NCBI GenBank assembly: GCA_002356515.1
Contig: AP017605.1
Location: 1,240,001-1,304,000 of the forward strand
Origin: Mesorhizobium loti
Lineage (GTDB): Bacteria; Pseudomonadota; Alphaproteobacteria; Rhizobiales; Rhizobiaceae
Direction of reading: 5' to 3'
DNA length: 64,000 nucleotides
Of this stretch, positions 44,161 through 53,883 are shown in pieces. The notes under the pieces are model-generated. The model did not search any database. It was not told the DNA's origin and worked only from the letters and a program-made list of their open reading frames with translations. Positions within the stretch are counted from its first letter, which is position 1, and each line of letters starts with the position of its first letter. The position numbers were made by a program, and so were the translations under genes.

Positions 44161-45624
44161 ATGAAACAGCTTTACCGAACCACCTCGCTCGGCGTCGCGC
44201 TGGCCCTGTTCACCGCCTTGACGCCGGCGCTCGCCAACAGCACCGCGACCGTCCTCGTCAACAAAGGCATGGTCGGTGTCGGCCGCATTCCGGCCGCTCA
44301 GCGCGACAAGTTCGGTGAGACGTTCGGATCGGGTTCGGGCATGGCGATCGATACCGCTGGCTGGACGCATGACGCCGGCAGCTACAAGGGGTCGCTCTGG
44401 CTGCTGCCGGATCGCGGCTACAACGTCGCAGGCACCACCGACTACCGGCCGCGCATCAACACGATCGGCATCGAATTCACCCCGGCGGCAGCAGGCGCTG
44501 CCGGCCAGGAGCAGACCGAAGTCAAGGCGACGCTGGCCGACACAATGCTTTTGACCGACGACAAGGGCACTGATGCCACCGGCCTCGATCCGCTGTCGGA
44601 TGTACGTCCTGCCGCCGGCGACATACCGATGCTGCCCGCCGCCACCAATGGCAAGCTCGCCCTCGACAATGAGGCGATCGTGCGGCTGCCCGACGGCTCG
44701 ATGTTCATCTCCGACGAATATGGCCCCAACATCTACCACTTCTCGGCGCAAGGCCGCCTGCTATCGGCGACCCAGCCGCCGGCAGCGCTGGTGCCGATGC
44801 GCAAGGGCAAGCCGAATTTCTCCTCGGACAATCCCGGCCCGGGTGCCGCCGAGCCCGACCCGAAGGATCCCGATACCGGCCGCCAGAACAACCAGGGCCT
44901 GGAAGGCATGGCGATGACGCCGGACGGCAAGTTCCTGATCGCCGTGCTGCAGTCGGCGACAAGGCAGGATGGCGGCGATTCCGGTTCGACCCGGCAGAAC
45001 ACCAGGGCGCTGGTCTATGACGCCTCCGACCTCGCCCATCTCAAGCTGGCGCATGAATATGTCGTGCCGCTGCCGGTGTTCAAGGACGCCAAGGGCAAGA
45101 CCAAGGTCGCCGCGCAAAGCGAGATCGTGGCACTGTCGGACACGTCCTTCCTGATGCTGGCGCGCGACAGCGGCAACGGCCAGGGGGTAAAGGGCGACAC
45201 CTCGCTGCTGCGCCAGATCTTCGTCGTCGACGTTTCGGCCGCGACCGACATTGCCGGCGGCGCCTTCGATGCCGCCGACAAGCCGGTCGCCCCCAAGGGC
45301 GTACTCGATCCGTCGGTGACGCCGGCCAGGCTGACGCCGTTCATCGACATCAACGACAATGCGCAGCTCAATCGCTTCGGCCTGCACAATGGCGCGCCGA
45401 ACGACCACAACAACCTGTCCGAGAAGTGGGAAGCGATGTCGCTGGCCAGCGTGCTCGATCCGAAGCTGCCCGACGACTATTTCCTGTTCGTCGCCAATGA
45501 CAACGACTTCCTCGCCCAGGACGGCTTCCAGGTCGGCGCCCCCTACAAGGCCGATGACGGCGCCAATGTCGACACCATGTTCCTGGTCTATCAGGTCACG
45601 CTGCCAGGCCTCGCCAAGAAGTAG
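44161..45624 (+). CDS. Phytase-like esterase-domain protein, secreted
   Basis: A 487-residue protein with a Sec signal peptide (residues 1-26, ending TPALA). The mature part is a beta-propeller-type 'esterase-like activity of phytase' domain: GSGSGMAIDTAGW, LWLLPDRGYN, NQGLEGMAMTPDGKFLIAVLQS, and FLFVANDNDFL near the end. Relatives are periplasmic and calcium dependent; true phytase activity is unproven. It stands alone between a divergent operon and a convergent L,D-transpeptidase gene. Confidence 0.87.
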   Translation: MKQLYRTTSLGVALALFTALTPALANSTATVLVNKGMVGVGRIPAAQRDKFGETFGSGSGMAIDTAGWTHDAGSYKGSLWLLPDRGYNVAGTTDYRPRINTIGIEFTPAAAGAAGQEQTEVKATLADTMLLTDDKGTDATGLDPLSDVRPAAGDIPMLPAATNGKLALDNEAIVRLPDGSMFISDEYGPNIYHFSAQGRLLSATQPPAALVPMRKGKPNFSSDNPGPGAAEPDPKDPDTGRQNNQGLEGMAMTPDGKFLIAVLQSATRQDGGDSGSTRQNTRALVYDASDLAHLKLAHEYVVPLPVFKDAKGKTKVAAQSEIVALSDTSFLMLARDSGNGQGVKGDTSLLRQIFVVDVSAATDIAGGAFDAADKPVAPKGVLDPSVTPARLTPFIDINDNAQLNRFGLHNGAPNDHNNLSEKWEAMSLASVLDPKLPDDYFLFVANDNDFLAQDGFQVGAPYKADDGANVDTMFLVYQVTLPGLAKK

Positions 45625-45686
45625 TCACCCCTATCCAGGCGGGCGCGCTTGACGCGTCCGCCTGAATTATCCCCGATCGTGAAGGC

Positions 45687-46481
45687 TTACTTCAAGAACT
45701 CCGCGTCCTTCGGCACGCCCGCATCGATCGGCTCAGCCGTCCTGCTCGACACCGCCATGATCTTGCCGGCAGCCGACAGGTTCGGCCGCACGAAGACCTG
45801 CGCGGGACCGTTGACGCGGCTGTAGAGGTCGATGATGTCCTGGTTCATGAAGCGCACGCAGCCCGACGAAGCGTTCTTGCCGATGGAATCCCACTCCGGC
45901 GTGCCGTGCAGCCGGTACATCGTGTCCTTGCCGTCGCGGAAGAGATAGAGCGCGCGGGCGCCGAGCGGGCTCTGCGGGCCTGGCGGCATGCCGTCCTTGA
46001 ATTTCGCCAGCTCCGGCCGGCGCTGGATCATTTCCGGCGGCGGCGTCCACACCGGCCACTTCTTCCGCGCCTGGACCACGGCGCTGCCCGTCCATCCGAA
46101 ACCAGCCTTCCCTAAGCTAACGCCGTAGCGGATGGCCTTGCCGCCGTCGCGCACCAGATAGAGGAAATGTTCGGAGACATCGACGACGATGGTGCCGGGC
46201 TTTTCTCCGGTCGGGTCGGCGACGATCTGGCGCACGAACTTCGGATCGAGCTTGGCCACCGGGATTGCCGGCAGTTGGTAGCCCTCATCCGTGCGCGCCG
46301 CGTACATGGTTGCGGTATCGCCGAACGCCGTATCCGGCGGCGGCGCTGCCACCGGCGGCGGCGGCGACACCACCTCCGTCGTGGTGCACGCTGAAAGCGC
46401 CACGGAGGCTGCGCCCAAGGCGGATGCACCGAGAAACGCGCGCCGGTTCAGGCGCTCGGAAAACAACGGACTATCGGACAT
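45687..46481 (-). CDS. L,D-transpeptidase (YkuD domain), Tat lipoprotein
   Basis: A 264-residue cell-wall enzyme that forms 3-3 crosslinks or attaches proteins to peptidoglycan. The leader is twin-arginine-like (NRRAFLGASALGAASVALSAC) and ends in a lipobox, LSAC, so the protein is probably an exported lipoprotein. The YkuD domain carries VVDVSEHFLYLV and the catalytic HGTPEWDSIGKNASSGCVRF with the nucleophile Cys in SGC. A Pro/Ala-rich linker separates leader and domain. Confidence 0.92.
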   Translation of the reverse strand: MSDSPLFSERLNRRAFLGASALGAASVALSACTTTEVVSPPPPVAAPPPDTAFGDTATMYAARTDEGYQLPAIPVAKLDPKFVRQIVADPTGEKPGTIVVDVSEHFLYLVRDGGKAIRYGVSLGKAGFGWTGSAVVQARKKWPVWTPPPEMIQRRPELAKFKDGMPPGPQSPLGARALYLFRDGKDTMYRLHGTPEWDSIGKNASSGCVRFMNQDIIDLYSRVNGPAQVFVRPNLSAAGKIMAVSSRTAEPIDAGVPKDAEFLK

Positions 46482-46667
46482 GAATCCCCCAGCAATTCAT
46501 AGGATATGACAAAGAATGCGGGCCCCACGCCCCCAAGGACCAATATCCCATTCCGGGGGCTTTGAGAACATGATTAGATCAACACACGCCAGGCGGAATT
46601 ATCCGACGCCGCGTCGGCCTGCCTCCTTGAATCGGCAATCGTCGCGGACTCAGATAAGCCTTCAGCC

Positions 46668-48140
46668 ATGAGCGAAAAAATGCCCACGCGCCGGCGCACC
46701 GGCGACCTGACCAGCGGCCCGATCCCGCGCACGCTGCTGCTGTTTGCCTTGCCGGTGCTCGGCTCCAACGTGTTGCAGTCGCTCAATGGGTCGATCAATG
46801 CCGTCTGGGTTGGTCGCTTTCTCGGTGAATCGGCGCTGACCGCCACCTCCAATGCCAACCTCGTCCTGTTCCTGATCCTGGGCACCGTGTTCGGCATCGG
46901 CATGGCGGCGACCATCCTGGTGGCGCAGTCGGTCGGCGCCCGCGACCTGCCCGAGGCGCGCCGCATCGTCGGCACCAGCGCCACCTTCTTCTTCCTGGTC
47001 TCGGTGGTCTTCGCCATCTGCGGCTGGATCTGGGTCGACGCCATCCTCAACACGCTTGGCACGCCGCCAGACGCCTTGCCGCTGGCGCGTTCCTATCTGC
47101 GCATCATCTTCGTCGCCGTGCCGATGATGAACCTTCTGTCCTTCGTCATGACCGTGCTGCGCGGTGCCGGCGATTCACGCACGCCCTTCCTCTTCATGGC
47201 GCTGGCGGTCGTCCTCGACATCGTGCTTAACCCCCTGCTGATCCGCGGCATTGGCCCCTTCCCCGAACTTGGCATCGCCGGTTCCGCCACCGCGACGCTG
47301 ACCGGCCAGACGGTGAGCGTCATCGCCATCTTGATCGTGCTCTACGCGCGCAAGCATCCGTTGCGGCTTGCCGGCGCCAATCTCGCGGTGCTGTGGCCGG
47401 ACCCTGTATTGCTGCGAATCGTTGTCTTCAAGGGCGTGCCGATGGGCCTGCAGATGATCGTCATTTCGGTGGCGGCACTGACGGTGATGGGCATCGTCAA
47501 TGCCTACGGCTCGCAGGTCGCCGCCGCCTACGGCATCGCCGCACAGCTGTGGACCTACATCCAGATGCCGGCGCTGGCGATCGGTGCCGCGGTCTCCTCC
47601 ATGGCGGCGCAGAATGTCGGCGCCGGGCGCTGGGACCGGATCGGCCGCGTCGCCGCCTCCGGCGTCGGCTTCAACCTCATCCTGACCGGTTCCCTGGTCG
47701 CGCTGCTATGGCTCTTCGACCGTTCGATCCTCAGCCTGTTCCTGAGCAGCGACAGCGCGGCGATCGACGTCGCCGCCCACATCAACGCGGTCGCGTCGTG
47801 GTCGTTCATCCTGTTCGGCATCACCATCGTACTGTTCGCCACCGTGCGCGCCACCGGTGCTGTGATGCCGCCGCTGATCATCCTGGTGATCTCGGTGCTT
47901 ATCGTGCGCACCGGCTTTGCCTATTTCATGCGCGGCATGATCGGCGAGGAAGCGTTGTGGTGGAGTTTCCCGGCGGGTTCGGTCACGTCGCTGGTTCTGG
48001 CCGCGGCCTATTACCGTTTCGGCGGCTGGCGCAGCTTGCACATGATCGAGAACAGGCCGGCCGCCGGCGAGCCGCCGGACACCGGGCTCGGCGTGCCGCG
48101 CGGCCGCGCCAACATGGCACCCGAGACGCCAAACGGCTGA
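46668..48140 (+). CDS. MATE family efflux transporter
   Basis: A 490-residue inner-membrane antiporter with about 12 helices in two MatE repeats: GPIPRTLLLFALPVLGSNVLQSLNGSINAVWVGRFLG at the N-terminus and VPMGLQMIVISVAALTVMG at the start of the second half. Exports cationic compounds by H+ or Na+ exchange. The tail after the last helix (about 30 residues) is polar and Pro-rich. No adjacent regulator is seen. The next rightward gene starts 127 bp downstream. Confidence 0.92.
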   Translation: MSEKMPTRRRTGDLTSGPIPRTLLLFALPVLGSNVLQSLNGSINAVWVGRFLGESALTATSNANLVLFLILGTVFGIGMAATILVAQSVGARDLPEARRIVGTSATFFFLVSVVFAICGWIWVDAILNTLGTPPDALPLARSYLRIIFVAVPMMNLLSFVMTVLRGAGDSRTPFLFMALAVVLDIVLNPLLIRGIGPFPELGIAGSATATLTGQTVSVIAILIVLYARKHPLRLAGANLAVLWPDPVLLRIVVFKGVPMGLQMIVISVAALTVMGIVNAYGSQVAAAYGIAAQLWTYIQMPALAIGAAVSSMAAQNVGAGRWDRIGRVAASGVGFNLILTGSLVALLWLFDRSILSLFLSSDSAAIDVAAHINAVASWSFILFGITIVLFATVRATGAVMPPLIILVISVLIVRTGFAYFMRGMIGEEALWWSFPAGSVTSLVLAAAYYRFGGWRSLHMIENRPAAGEPPDTGLGVPRGRANMAPETPNG

Positions 48141-48266
48141 ACGATTTGGCGCACCTTTCGCGAGTCGCTGGACAAGGTGCGGGCCATCCACCGTTCGCCC
48201 AGCCACATGGCGGGTAGCCGCACATCCAGCCATCGCGTAGATTTTACCAGACAATCGGGGGGCTCC

Positions 48267-48842
48267 ATGGGTAAAGGCAGGGTCGAGGCATTCACCGATG
48301 GCGTGGTGGCCATCATCATCACCATCATGGTGCTGGACCTGAAGGTGCCTGAGGGCGAGGACTTTTCGGCGCTGCTGCCGCAATGGCCGGTCTTCCTGTG
48401 CTACGTACTGTCCTTCATCAATGTCGGCATCTACTGGAACAATCTGCACAACATGTTCCACACCGTGCAGCGCGTCGACGGCCGGGTCCTTTGGGCGAAC
48501 CTGCACCTGTTGTTCTGGCTGTCCTTGATGCCCGTAACGACCGCTTTCATGGGCGAGAACCATTTCGCCACCGTCCCCGTCGCGGTCTACGGTTTCGACC
48601 TTGCAATGTGTGCGGCCAGCTATGCCATCCTGGTCCTGGCGCTGCACCGGCTGCATGGTCGGGACACCGCCTTCGCCAAGGCAATCGGCAATGACCGCAA
48701 GGGAAGGATTTCGCTCGCCGTCTATATCGCGGCCGTTGCGCTTGCCTTCCTCAACCGGTGGGTCAGTGTGGGCCTCTATGTTGCCGTCGCCCTGGTGTGG
48801 CTTGTGCCGGACACACGTTTTTCGCGCGTCCTCGAAAAGTAG
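48267..48842 (+). CDS. TMEM175-like (DUF1211) potassium channel family protein
   Basis: A 191-residue membrane protein with about six helices. The first helix contains FTDGVVAIIITIMVLDLKVP, matching the FSDG(V/I)FAI signature that lines the pore of bacterial TMEM175 channels. Bacterial members form tetrameric K+-conducting channels. The ATG at 48267 follows a GGGGGG ribosome-binding site and gives the family N-terminus; an upstream open frame is not used. It converges, with only a 2-bp gap, on the next gene. Confidence 0.87.
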   Translation: MGKGRVEAFTDGVVAIIITIMVLDLKVPEGEDFSALLPQWPVFLCYVLSFINVGIYWNNLHNMFHTVQRVDGRVLWANLHLLFWLSLMPVTTAFMGENHFATVPVAVYGFDLAMCAASYAILVLALHRLHGRDTAFAKAIGNDRKGRISLAVYIAAVALAFLNRWVSVGLYVAVALVWLVPDTRFSRVLEK

Positions 48843-48844
48843 TT

Positions 48845-49126
48845 CTATTTACGCATCGCCTTCAGCTTTTCCGCTACCGACGCGGCAAGGTCGGCATAGC
48901 GCTCCTCGAGCCGTTCGGCCGCCTTGATGATCGAAAAATCATGGCCGAATTTCTCCAGCGCCATGCGCAGTTTCTCGACGAATTCGGCCTGTTTTTCCAG
49001 CGCCGAGAACAGTGTCTTCACCTGGGCTTCGCTGATATCGGGGTTTGCCAGCATCTGCGGCACCTCGCGCCCCATCTGGTCGCCGGTGGCGGTCTGTTCC
49101 TTCAAAATTGCGATCCAGTCCGTCAA
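48845..49126 (-). CDS. Hypothetical helical protein
   Basis: A 93-residue, all-helical protein (TDWIAILKEQTATGDQMGREVPQML... ending SVAEKLKAMRK), not recognised. Heptad-like spacing suggests a coiled coil. The best start is TTG 49126 with AGGGAG eight bases upstream; the frame is open further upstream but would run over the divergent SDR gene. No signal peptide. Confidence 0.6.
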   Translation of the reverse strand: MTDWIAILKEQTATGDQMGREVPQMLANPDISEAQVKTLFSALEKQAEFVEKLRMALEKFGHDFSIIKAAERLEERYADLAASVAEKLKAMRK

Positions 49127-49261
49127 TCGAAAATCTCCCTTTGTGGGCCAGCATGCGCAGTCACGGCCCGACTGGTCAACCCGAGCACGTGCTGACGCAG
49201 GCTTGCACAAGCCTGTTCCGGCGCTAAGTTCGGCGCCATCGAGAAAAGGATCCCGTTGCCC

Positions 49262-50128
49262 ATGATCACCGACGCCGAAATCCAGACCGCCCTGCCCGCT
49301 TTTGGCCCGGGCAACACCGCCGTCATCACCGGCGCCGCCAGCGGCATCGGTCTGGCGGCCGCCAAGCGGCTTGCGCTGATGGGCATGAAGATCGTGCTCG
49401 CCGACATTGGCGGCGCGCGCCTTGACGACGCCTCCCGCGCCGTCTCGGCCATTGCCGGCAACGACGCCGTGCTTGCCGTTGCCGCTGATGTTTCGAAGGC
49501 CGATGAGGTCGATCGTCTCGCCGACCGGGCATTCGGAGCCTTCGGCGAGGTCTCGCTGCTGATGAACAATGCCGGTGTCGGGGACAATCCCGGAAAGCCC
49601 TGGGAAAACCGCGACGCCTGGAAACGACTGCTCGACATCAATTTCTGGGGTGTCGTGCATGGCGTCGAGGCCTTCGCACCGCGCATGCTTGCGTCGGCCA
49701 AGCCGGGCCTGGTCGTCAACACCGGTTCCAAGCAAGGCATCACCACACCGCCCGGAAACCTCGCCTACAACGTCTCCAAGGCCGGGGTGAAGACATTCAC
49801 CGAAGGCCTGGCGCATGCGCTGCGCAATGAACCAGGCGCCCGCCTGTCAGCGCATCTGCTCATCCCCGGCTTCACCTATACCGGCCTCACCGAAGGCGCG
49901 ACGGAAAAACCAGCCGGCGCCTGGACCGGCGAGCAGGTCATTGATTTCATGCTGGAATCCCTGGTCAGGGGCGACTTCTACATCCTGTGCCCCGACAATG
50001 ATGTGGCGCGGCCGCTGGACGAGAAACGCATGGCCTGGGCGATCGGCGACATCATCGAAAACCGCCCTGCTCTGTCGCGCTGGCACCCCGATCACAAGGA
50101 TGCGTTCGCGGCCTTCATCAAAGGCTGA
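49262..50128 (+). CDS. SDR family NAD(P)-dependent oxidoreductase
   Basis: A 288-residue short-chain dehydrogenase: cofactor motif TGAASGIG (near residue 23), NNAG, and the active-site residues in NTGSKQG and YNVSK (Tyr-x-x-x-Lys). A Gly/Pro-rich substrate loop (FTYTGLTEGATEKPAGAW) follows. The ATG at 49262 is used; a TTG six bases earlier is better spaced from AAGGA and would add two residues. The substrate is unknown. No partner gene close by. Confidence 0.9.
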   Translation: MITDAEIQTALPAFGPGNTAVITGAASGIGLAAAKRLALMGMKIVLADIGGARLDDASRAVSAIAGNDAVLAVAADVSKADEVDRLADRAFGAFGEVSLLMNNAGVGDNPGKPWENRDAWKRLLDINFWGVVHGVEAFAPRMLASAKPGLVVNTGSKQGITTPPGNLAYNVSKAGVKTFTEGLAHALRNEPGARLSAHLLIPGFTYTGLTEGATEKPAGAWTGEQVIDFMLESLVRGDFYILCPDNDVARPLDEKRMAWAIGDIIENRPALSRWHPDHKDAFAAFIKG

Positions 50129-50139
50129 TCCGTTGGCCC

Positions 50140-50565
50140 TCAGGCCGCGTGTTTTTTCGGAGTTCGCTTTTGCGCCACGGCCTTCTTTGCGGCCATGGCG
50201 GCGATCTTTTCGTCATGCCGTCGCGCCGCCCGCTCGCACTTGTCGCGGATTTCCTCGACCTCGGATTCGGTCAGGTGCTCAATGCCGATAAAACGGTTGT
50301 GCCCCGCGCTGACCCGGATCAGCTCATCGAGCTTGGCCTGGATTGCCGCACCGTCGCGATTCTGGGTGTTCTGGATCAGGAACACCATCAGGAAAGTGAT
50401 GATGGTCGTGCCGGTGTTGATCACCAACTGCCAGGTGTCCGAGAAGCCGAAGAACGGCCCACTCACCGCCCAGACGACGATGATCAGGCAGCAGCCGGCA
50501 AAGGTCAGCGGCATGCCGGCTATGTGGGCGACCCGATTGGCGATCCTTGTGAAAAGCTTTTCCAT
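50140..50565 (-). CDS. Low-affinity iron permease family protein
   Basis: A 141-residue protein with two membrane helices (about residues 15-37 and 43-63) and a charged C-terminal helix ending in a Lys-rich tail. The block PLTFAGCCLIIVVWAVSGPFFGFSDTWQLVINTGTTIITFLMVFLIQNTQNRD is the signature of the family named after yeast Fet4; the motif is well conserved but transport by the short bacterial members is unproven. GAGGGA precedes the ATG at 50565. Confidence 0.85.
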   Translation of the reverse strand: MEKLFTRIANRVAHIAGMPLTFAGCCLIIVVWAVSGPFFGFSDTWQLVINTGTTIITFLMVFLIQNTQNRDGAAIQAKLDELIRVSAGHNRFIGIEHLTESEVEEIRDKCERAARRHDEKIAAMAAKKAVAQKRTPKKHAA

Positions 50566-50967
50566 CTGTCGAGATCCCTCAATGGCTGCCGAGATGAGAA
50601 ACAATCGGCGACCGTTTCGGGTTCCCACGGGCGACAAATACGTCAGGCGCAATTGGTTACACGCAAAGCGCGCATGCGGCGGAAAACACACCTTATCGGT
50701 TAGGTGTCACAGTAACCGTGCAGGCAAGAGAGCCTGTTCCATCCGCCTCACAGCGGTATACCTCCAACCCCTTCCGCTGCGCCACCCCCGCATGGCGGAA
50801 GGGGTTTCAGTCTCCAGAGCGCGAAGCATGGTTCCCCGAAAGCAAGGGCCGGCACCCAGACAGATGGTCGCTCCACTTTCTGGCAGCTTGCTTCACAGCG
50901 TGGGCCTTGGCCTGCTGAAATGCTTGGCAACTGTGACGGCTTGGCCCAAACTGTTCTCAGCGGAAGC
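50566..50967. other. Intergenic region with a long hairpin (402 bp)
   Basis: No gene is supported here. The stretch contains the perfect 12-bp hairpin at 50766-50806 and upstream signals of the iron permease gene. No open frame with a ribosome-binding site was found. Confidence 0.5.
50766..50806. repeat. Perfect 12-bp inverted repeat
   Basis: AACCCCTTCCGC (50766-50777) and GCGGAAGGGGTT (50795-50806) can form a strong stem with a 17-base loop. There is no T-run after it, so it is either a Rho-assisted terminator for the leftward acetyltransferase gene or a small repeat element. Confidence 0.6.
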
Positions 50968-51609
50968 TTAAAGGACGTCGTTTTCCCAACGATCGAGGAA
51001 GGCCTCGATCGGCATGGCCTGGATGTCGGGAACTGCCCTCGCGAGTTTATCGACCGGCCAGTCCCACCAGGCGAGCGCTTCGATCCGCGCCGCTATGTCA
51101 GGCGCAAAGCGAGGCCGGAGCGGCTTGGCCGGCACGCCGGCGACGATCATGTAGGCCGGCACGTCCTGCGTCACCACCGCATTGGCGCCGATGACCGCAC
51201 CATTGCCGATGGTGATGCCCGGCATGACCACCGCCCCGTGGCCGATCCAGACGTCATGGCCGATGCTCACGGCCTTCGCCTGCCGCCGCTCACGGAACGC
51301 GGCATCGACACCCAGCCAACGAAAATACTCGTTCGGCCGATAGCTGACCTTGTGCTGGGTCAACCGCTCGATCGGATGCTCCAGCGCGTTGATGCGGCCG
51401 TTGGCGGCGATCGAGCAGAATTTGCCGATAGTTGTGTAGATGGCTTCCGAATGGCGCTCGAAATAGGAGAAATCGCCGACACTCACCTCGCGCAGCACCA
51501 CGCGCTCGCCGATCGAAGCATAGCGGCCAAGCTTGCACGCCTTCAGCTCCGCGGTCGGATGGATGCGCGGCTCGGGATCTTTCAGGACGAGGTTTTCGGT
51601 GCGGTCCAT
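50968..51609 (-). CDS. Hexapeptide-repeat acetyltransferase (phosphonate-type, LbH fold)
   Basis: A 213-residue left-handed beta-helix acyltransferase: isoleucine-patch hexads (LGRYASIGERVVLREVSVGDFSYF; IGKFCSIAANGRINALEHP) and the active-site segment VSIGHDVWIGHGAVVMPGITIGNGAVIGANAVVT with the catalytic His. Overall shape matches the transferase often found in phosphonate (phn) operons, but no phn gene is visible here. ATG 51609 gives the normal family length. The acceptor is unknown. CreA lies 83 bp upstream on the same strand. Confidence 0.82.
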   Translation of the reverse strand: MDRTENLVLKDPEPRIHPTAELKACKLGRYASIGERVVLREVSVGDFSYFERHSEAIYTTIGKFCSIAANGRINALEHPIERLTQHKVSYRPNEYFRWLGVDAAFRERRQAKAVSIGHDVWIGHGAVVMPGITIGNGAVIGANAVVTQDVPAYMIVAGVPAKPLRPRFAPDIAARIEALAWWDWPVDKLARAVPDIQAMPIEAFLDRWENDVL

Positions 51610-51628
51610 GCGGCGCTTTACTTCAGAG

Positions 51629-51657
51629 CAATTGCTCCTGCAAGGCAGGAGCAATTG
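51629..51657. repeat. Perfect 13-bp inverted repeat between creA and acetyltransferase
   Basis: CAATTGCTCCTGC-AAG-GCAGGAGCAATTG. It lies 35 bases beyond the creA stop and 20 bases before the acetyltransferase start on the same strand; without a T-run, it could be a Rho-type terminator, an attenuator or a mobile repeat. Confidence 0.7.
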
Positions 51658-51691
51658 TCCGTGGATCAAACAGCGCGAAAGGGTCAGACCC

Positions 51692-52210
51692 TTATTTCGG
51701 CTTGCCCTTGCTCCACACCACGTTCTGGCCATAGAGCGGCACCGTCGTGACCGACATCTTCGCCGAGCCGTTCTGCACCTGACGCGAATGCGAGAGATAG
51801 ATCAACGTCTCGTTGGTCTTGTCATAGATGCGGTTCACCACCTGCTTCTTCCAGATCAGGCTGATGCCTTGCTTGAACACCTCCTCGCCGCCCTCGCTCA
51901 TGTCGATGTCGCCGATGGTGATCGGGCCGGTCTGACGGCAGGAGATCGACGAATCGGAGGGATCCTCGAACCAGTTGCCCTTGTGCAGGCGGTCGATGAG
52001 GCTGCGGTCGAAATAGGAGACATGGCAGGTCACGCCATCCACCTTCGGGTCCTTGATCGCTTCGACGATGATGTCGTTGCCGACCCAGTCGACGCCGACC
52101 TTGCCGACTTCCTCGGCGACGGCGCTGCCGGCGCCAAGCGCAACGCATGCAGCCAAGGCGCCGCCGATCAGTTTTCGCCCAATCCGTTCGCGCCCAACCA
52201 GTTCAAGCAA
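51692..52210 (-). CDS. creA: CreA family periplasmic protein
   Basis: A 172-residue conserved exported protein of unknown biochemical role. The signal peptide covers residues about 10-32 (KLIGGALAACVALGAGSAVAEE); the mature part has KVGVDWVGNDIIVEAIKDPKVDGVTCHVSYFDR and a second conserved Cys in SISCRQTGPI, probably disulfide bonded. The start is TTG 52210, with a perfect AGGAGG five bases upstream. Divergent from the SCO gene. Confidence 0.92.
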   Translation of the reverse strand: MLELVGRERIGRKLIGGALAACVALGAGSAVAEEVGKVGVDWVGNDIIVEAIKDPKVDGVTCHVSYFDRSLIDRLHKGNWFEDPSDSSISCRQTGPITIGDIDMSEGGEEVFKQGISLIWKKQVVNRIYDKTNETLIYLSHSRQVQNGSAKMSVTTVPLYGQNVVWSKGKPK

Positions 52211-52396
52211 AGGAGCCTCCTGCGGTTCGAGTTGCCGGTATCAGGTGGGACGCGTTGTGCGGCTTTGCAAGCGGAAGCGTCAACTCCAACGGTTGCGGCA
52301 ACGCGGCACTTTGCCTGCGCAGGGCCGAACCGCTAAGACTGTCGCACCGGCGCGGCATTGAGCTGGCGCGATGATTTCTGCAGACGGACTTTTGTG

Positions 52397-52975
52397 ATGA
52401 TGCGTTCTATCCTGGTCGGCATTCTCGTCCTGATGGCGGCCGGCATCGGCTGGCTGACCTTCGACTGGTATCGCGGCCATTACGGCGGCGAACCGTTCGG
52501 CGCCCCTTTCACCCTGGTCGACCAGAAGGGCGCGCCGATCACCGAAGCCGCCTTCCGGGGGCAGCCCAGCGTCGTCTTCTTTGGCTTCACCCACTGCCCC
52601 GAGGTCTGCCCTACCACGCTGTTCGAACTCTCCGGCTGGCTGAAGACGCTCGGCGACGATGGCAAGACCTTGCATGCCTATTTCGTCTCGGTCGACCCGG
52701 AGCGTGACACCCCGGCGGTGATGAACGCCTATGTCAGCAATTTCTCCGACCGCATCACCGGCATCACCGGTGACCCGGACAAGGTCCATGCCATGGCCAA
52801 GTCGTTCGGCATCTACTGGAAGAAGGTCGACACCGGCGATGGCGATTACACGATGGACCACACCGCCTCGGTGCTGCTGCTCAACGCCAAGGGCGACTTT
52901 GCCGGCACGATCGCCTATGGCGAAAGCGCCAGCACCGCCGTGGAGAAGCTGAAGCGCCTCGCGGGCAAAGGCTGA
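52397..52975 (+). CDS. SCO1/SenC family copper/thiol protein
   Basis: A 192-residue protein with one N-terminal membrane anchor (residues 3-22) and a periplasmic thioredoxin fold. Copper ligands are Cys67 and Cys71 in CPEVCP and His155 in DHTAS, the arrangement needed for Cu delivery to the CuA site of cytochrome oxidase. The PrmA gene follows 10 bp later on the same strand, so both may be on one message. No oxidase gene is nearby. Confidence 0.92.
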   Translation: MMRSILVGILVLMAAGIGWLTFDWYRGHYGGEPFGAPFTLVDQKGAPITEAAFRGQPSVVFFGFTHCPEVCPTTLFELSGWLKTLGDDGKTLHAYFVSVDPERDTPAVMNAYVSNFSDRITGITGDPDKVHAMAKSFGIYWKKVDTGDGDYTMDHTASVLLLNAKGDFAGTIAYGESASTAVEKLKRLAGKG

Positions 52976-52985
52976 TACAGATTCG

Positions 52986-53858
52986 ATGACCCAGACGCGG
53001 CTTCATTTCACCACCGGCAAGATCGAGGCTGAGCGCATCTTCGCGGCGCTTGAGCTGGCCTTCGAGGATGATGGTCTGCCGATCGCCATGCTCGAGGTCG
53101 ACGAGGACCAGGACATCCACGAGGTCTCGCTTTACGCCGATGGCGACGTCGACGCGGTCGAGGCGCGGGTCAAGGACATTCTCGCCGGCCTCGCTCTGTC
53201 GAAGCCGGTCGAGCGCGAGATGCTGCCCGACATCGATTGGGTGGTGCGCTCGCTGGAAGGCCTGAAGCCGGTGCGTGCCGGCCGCTTCTTCGTCCATGGC
53301 GCCCATGACCGCAGGAAGCGCCACAGCGGCGAACTCGCCATCGAGATCGAGGCCGGCCTTGCCTTCGGCACTGGCCATCACGGCACCACATCAGGCTGCC
53401 TGGAAATGCTGGAGAAAGTGGTGCGGCGCGAACACCCGCGCAATGCGCTCGACCTCGGCACTGGCAGCGCCGTGCTGGCCATCGCCGTTGCCAAGCTGGC
53501 GCACATTCCGGTGCTGGCCACCGACATCGATCCCGTGGCGGTGAAGGTCGCCGCCGCCAATGCGCGGCTCAACCACGTCAAGACACTCATCGAAACGGTG
53601 ACAGCGCCGGGTTTTCATCACCCCATCTTCGGCAAGCGCGCACCCTTCGATCTTATCGTCGCCAACATATTGGCGCGGCCGCTGATGCGGCTGGCGCCGC
53701 AAATGGCCGGGCACATCGCGCTTGGCGGCTCGCTCGTCCTGTCAGGCATTCTCGATCGCCAGCGCGACGCCGTCATCTCGGCCTATGTCGGCCAGAATTT
53801 TCGGCACGTGCGCACGCTGCACCGCGAAGGCTGGGTGACGATCCACCTCAAGCACTGA
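52986..53858 (+). CDS. prmA: Ribosomal protein L11 methyltransferase PrmA
   Basis: A 290-residue cytoplasmic SAM-dependent methyltransferase that methylates L11 amino groups. The N-terminal substrate domain is short; the catalytic domain has [20 protein letters not shown], motif [19 protein letters not shown], acidic ATDIDPVAV and the NIL motif (VANILARPL). Length is at the normal value for the alphaproteobacterial form. It follows the SCO gene at 10 bp and faces the autotransporter gene. Confidence 0.93.
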   Translation: MTQTRLHFTTGKIEAERIFAALELAFEDDGLPIAMLEVDEDQDIHEVSLYADGDVDAVEARVKDILAGLALSKPVEREMLPDIDWVVRSLEGLKPVRAGRFFVHGAHDRRKRHSGELAIEIEAGLAFGTGHHGTTSGCLEMLEKVVRREHPRNALDLGTGSAVLAIAVAKLAHIPVLATDIDPVAVKVAAANARLNHVKTLIETVTAPGFHHPIFGKRAPFDLIVANILARPLMRLAPQMAGHIALGGSLVLSGILDRQRDAVISAYVGQNFRHVRTLHREGWVTIHLKH

Positions 53859-53883
53859 GACCGATCCTCGACGGTCCTAGCAC

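Noticed and set aside
50568..50691. N-terminal extension of the iron permease family protein
   Set aside because: The upstream part has no family similarity, and GAGGGA precedes the internal ATG at 50565.
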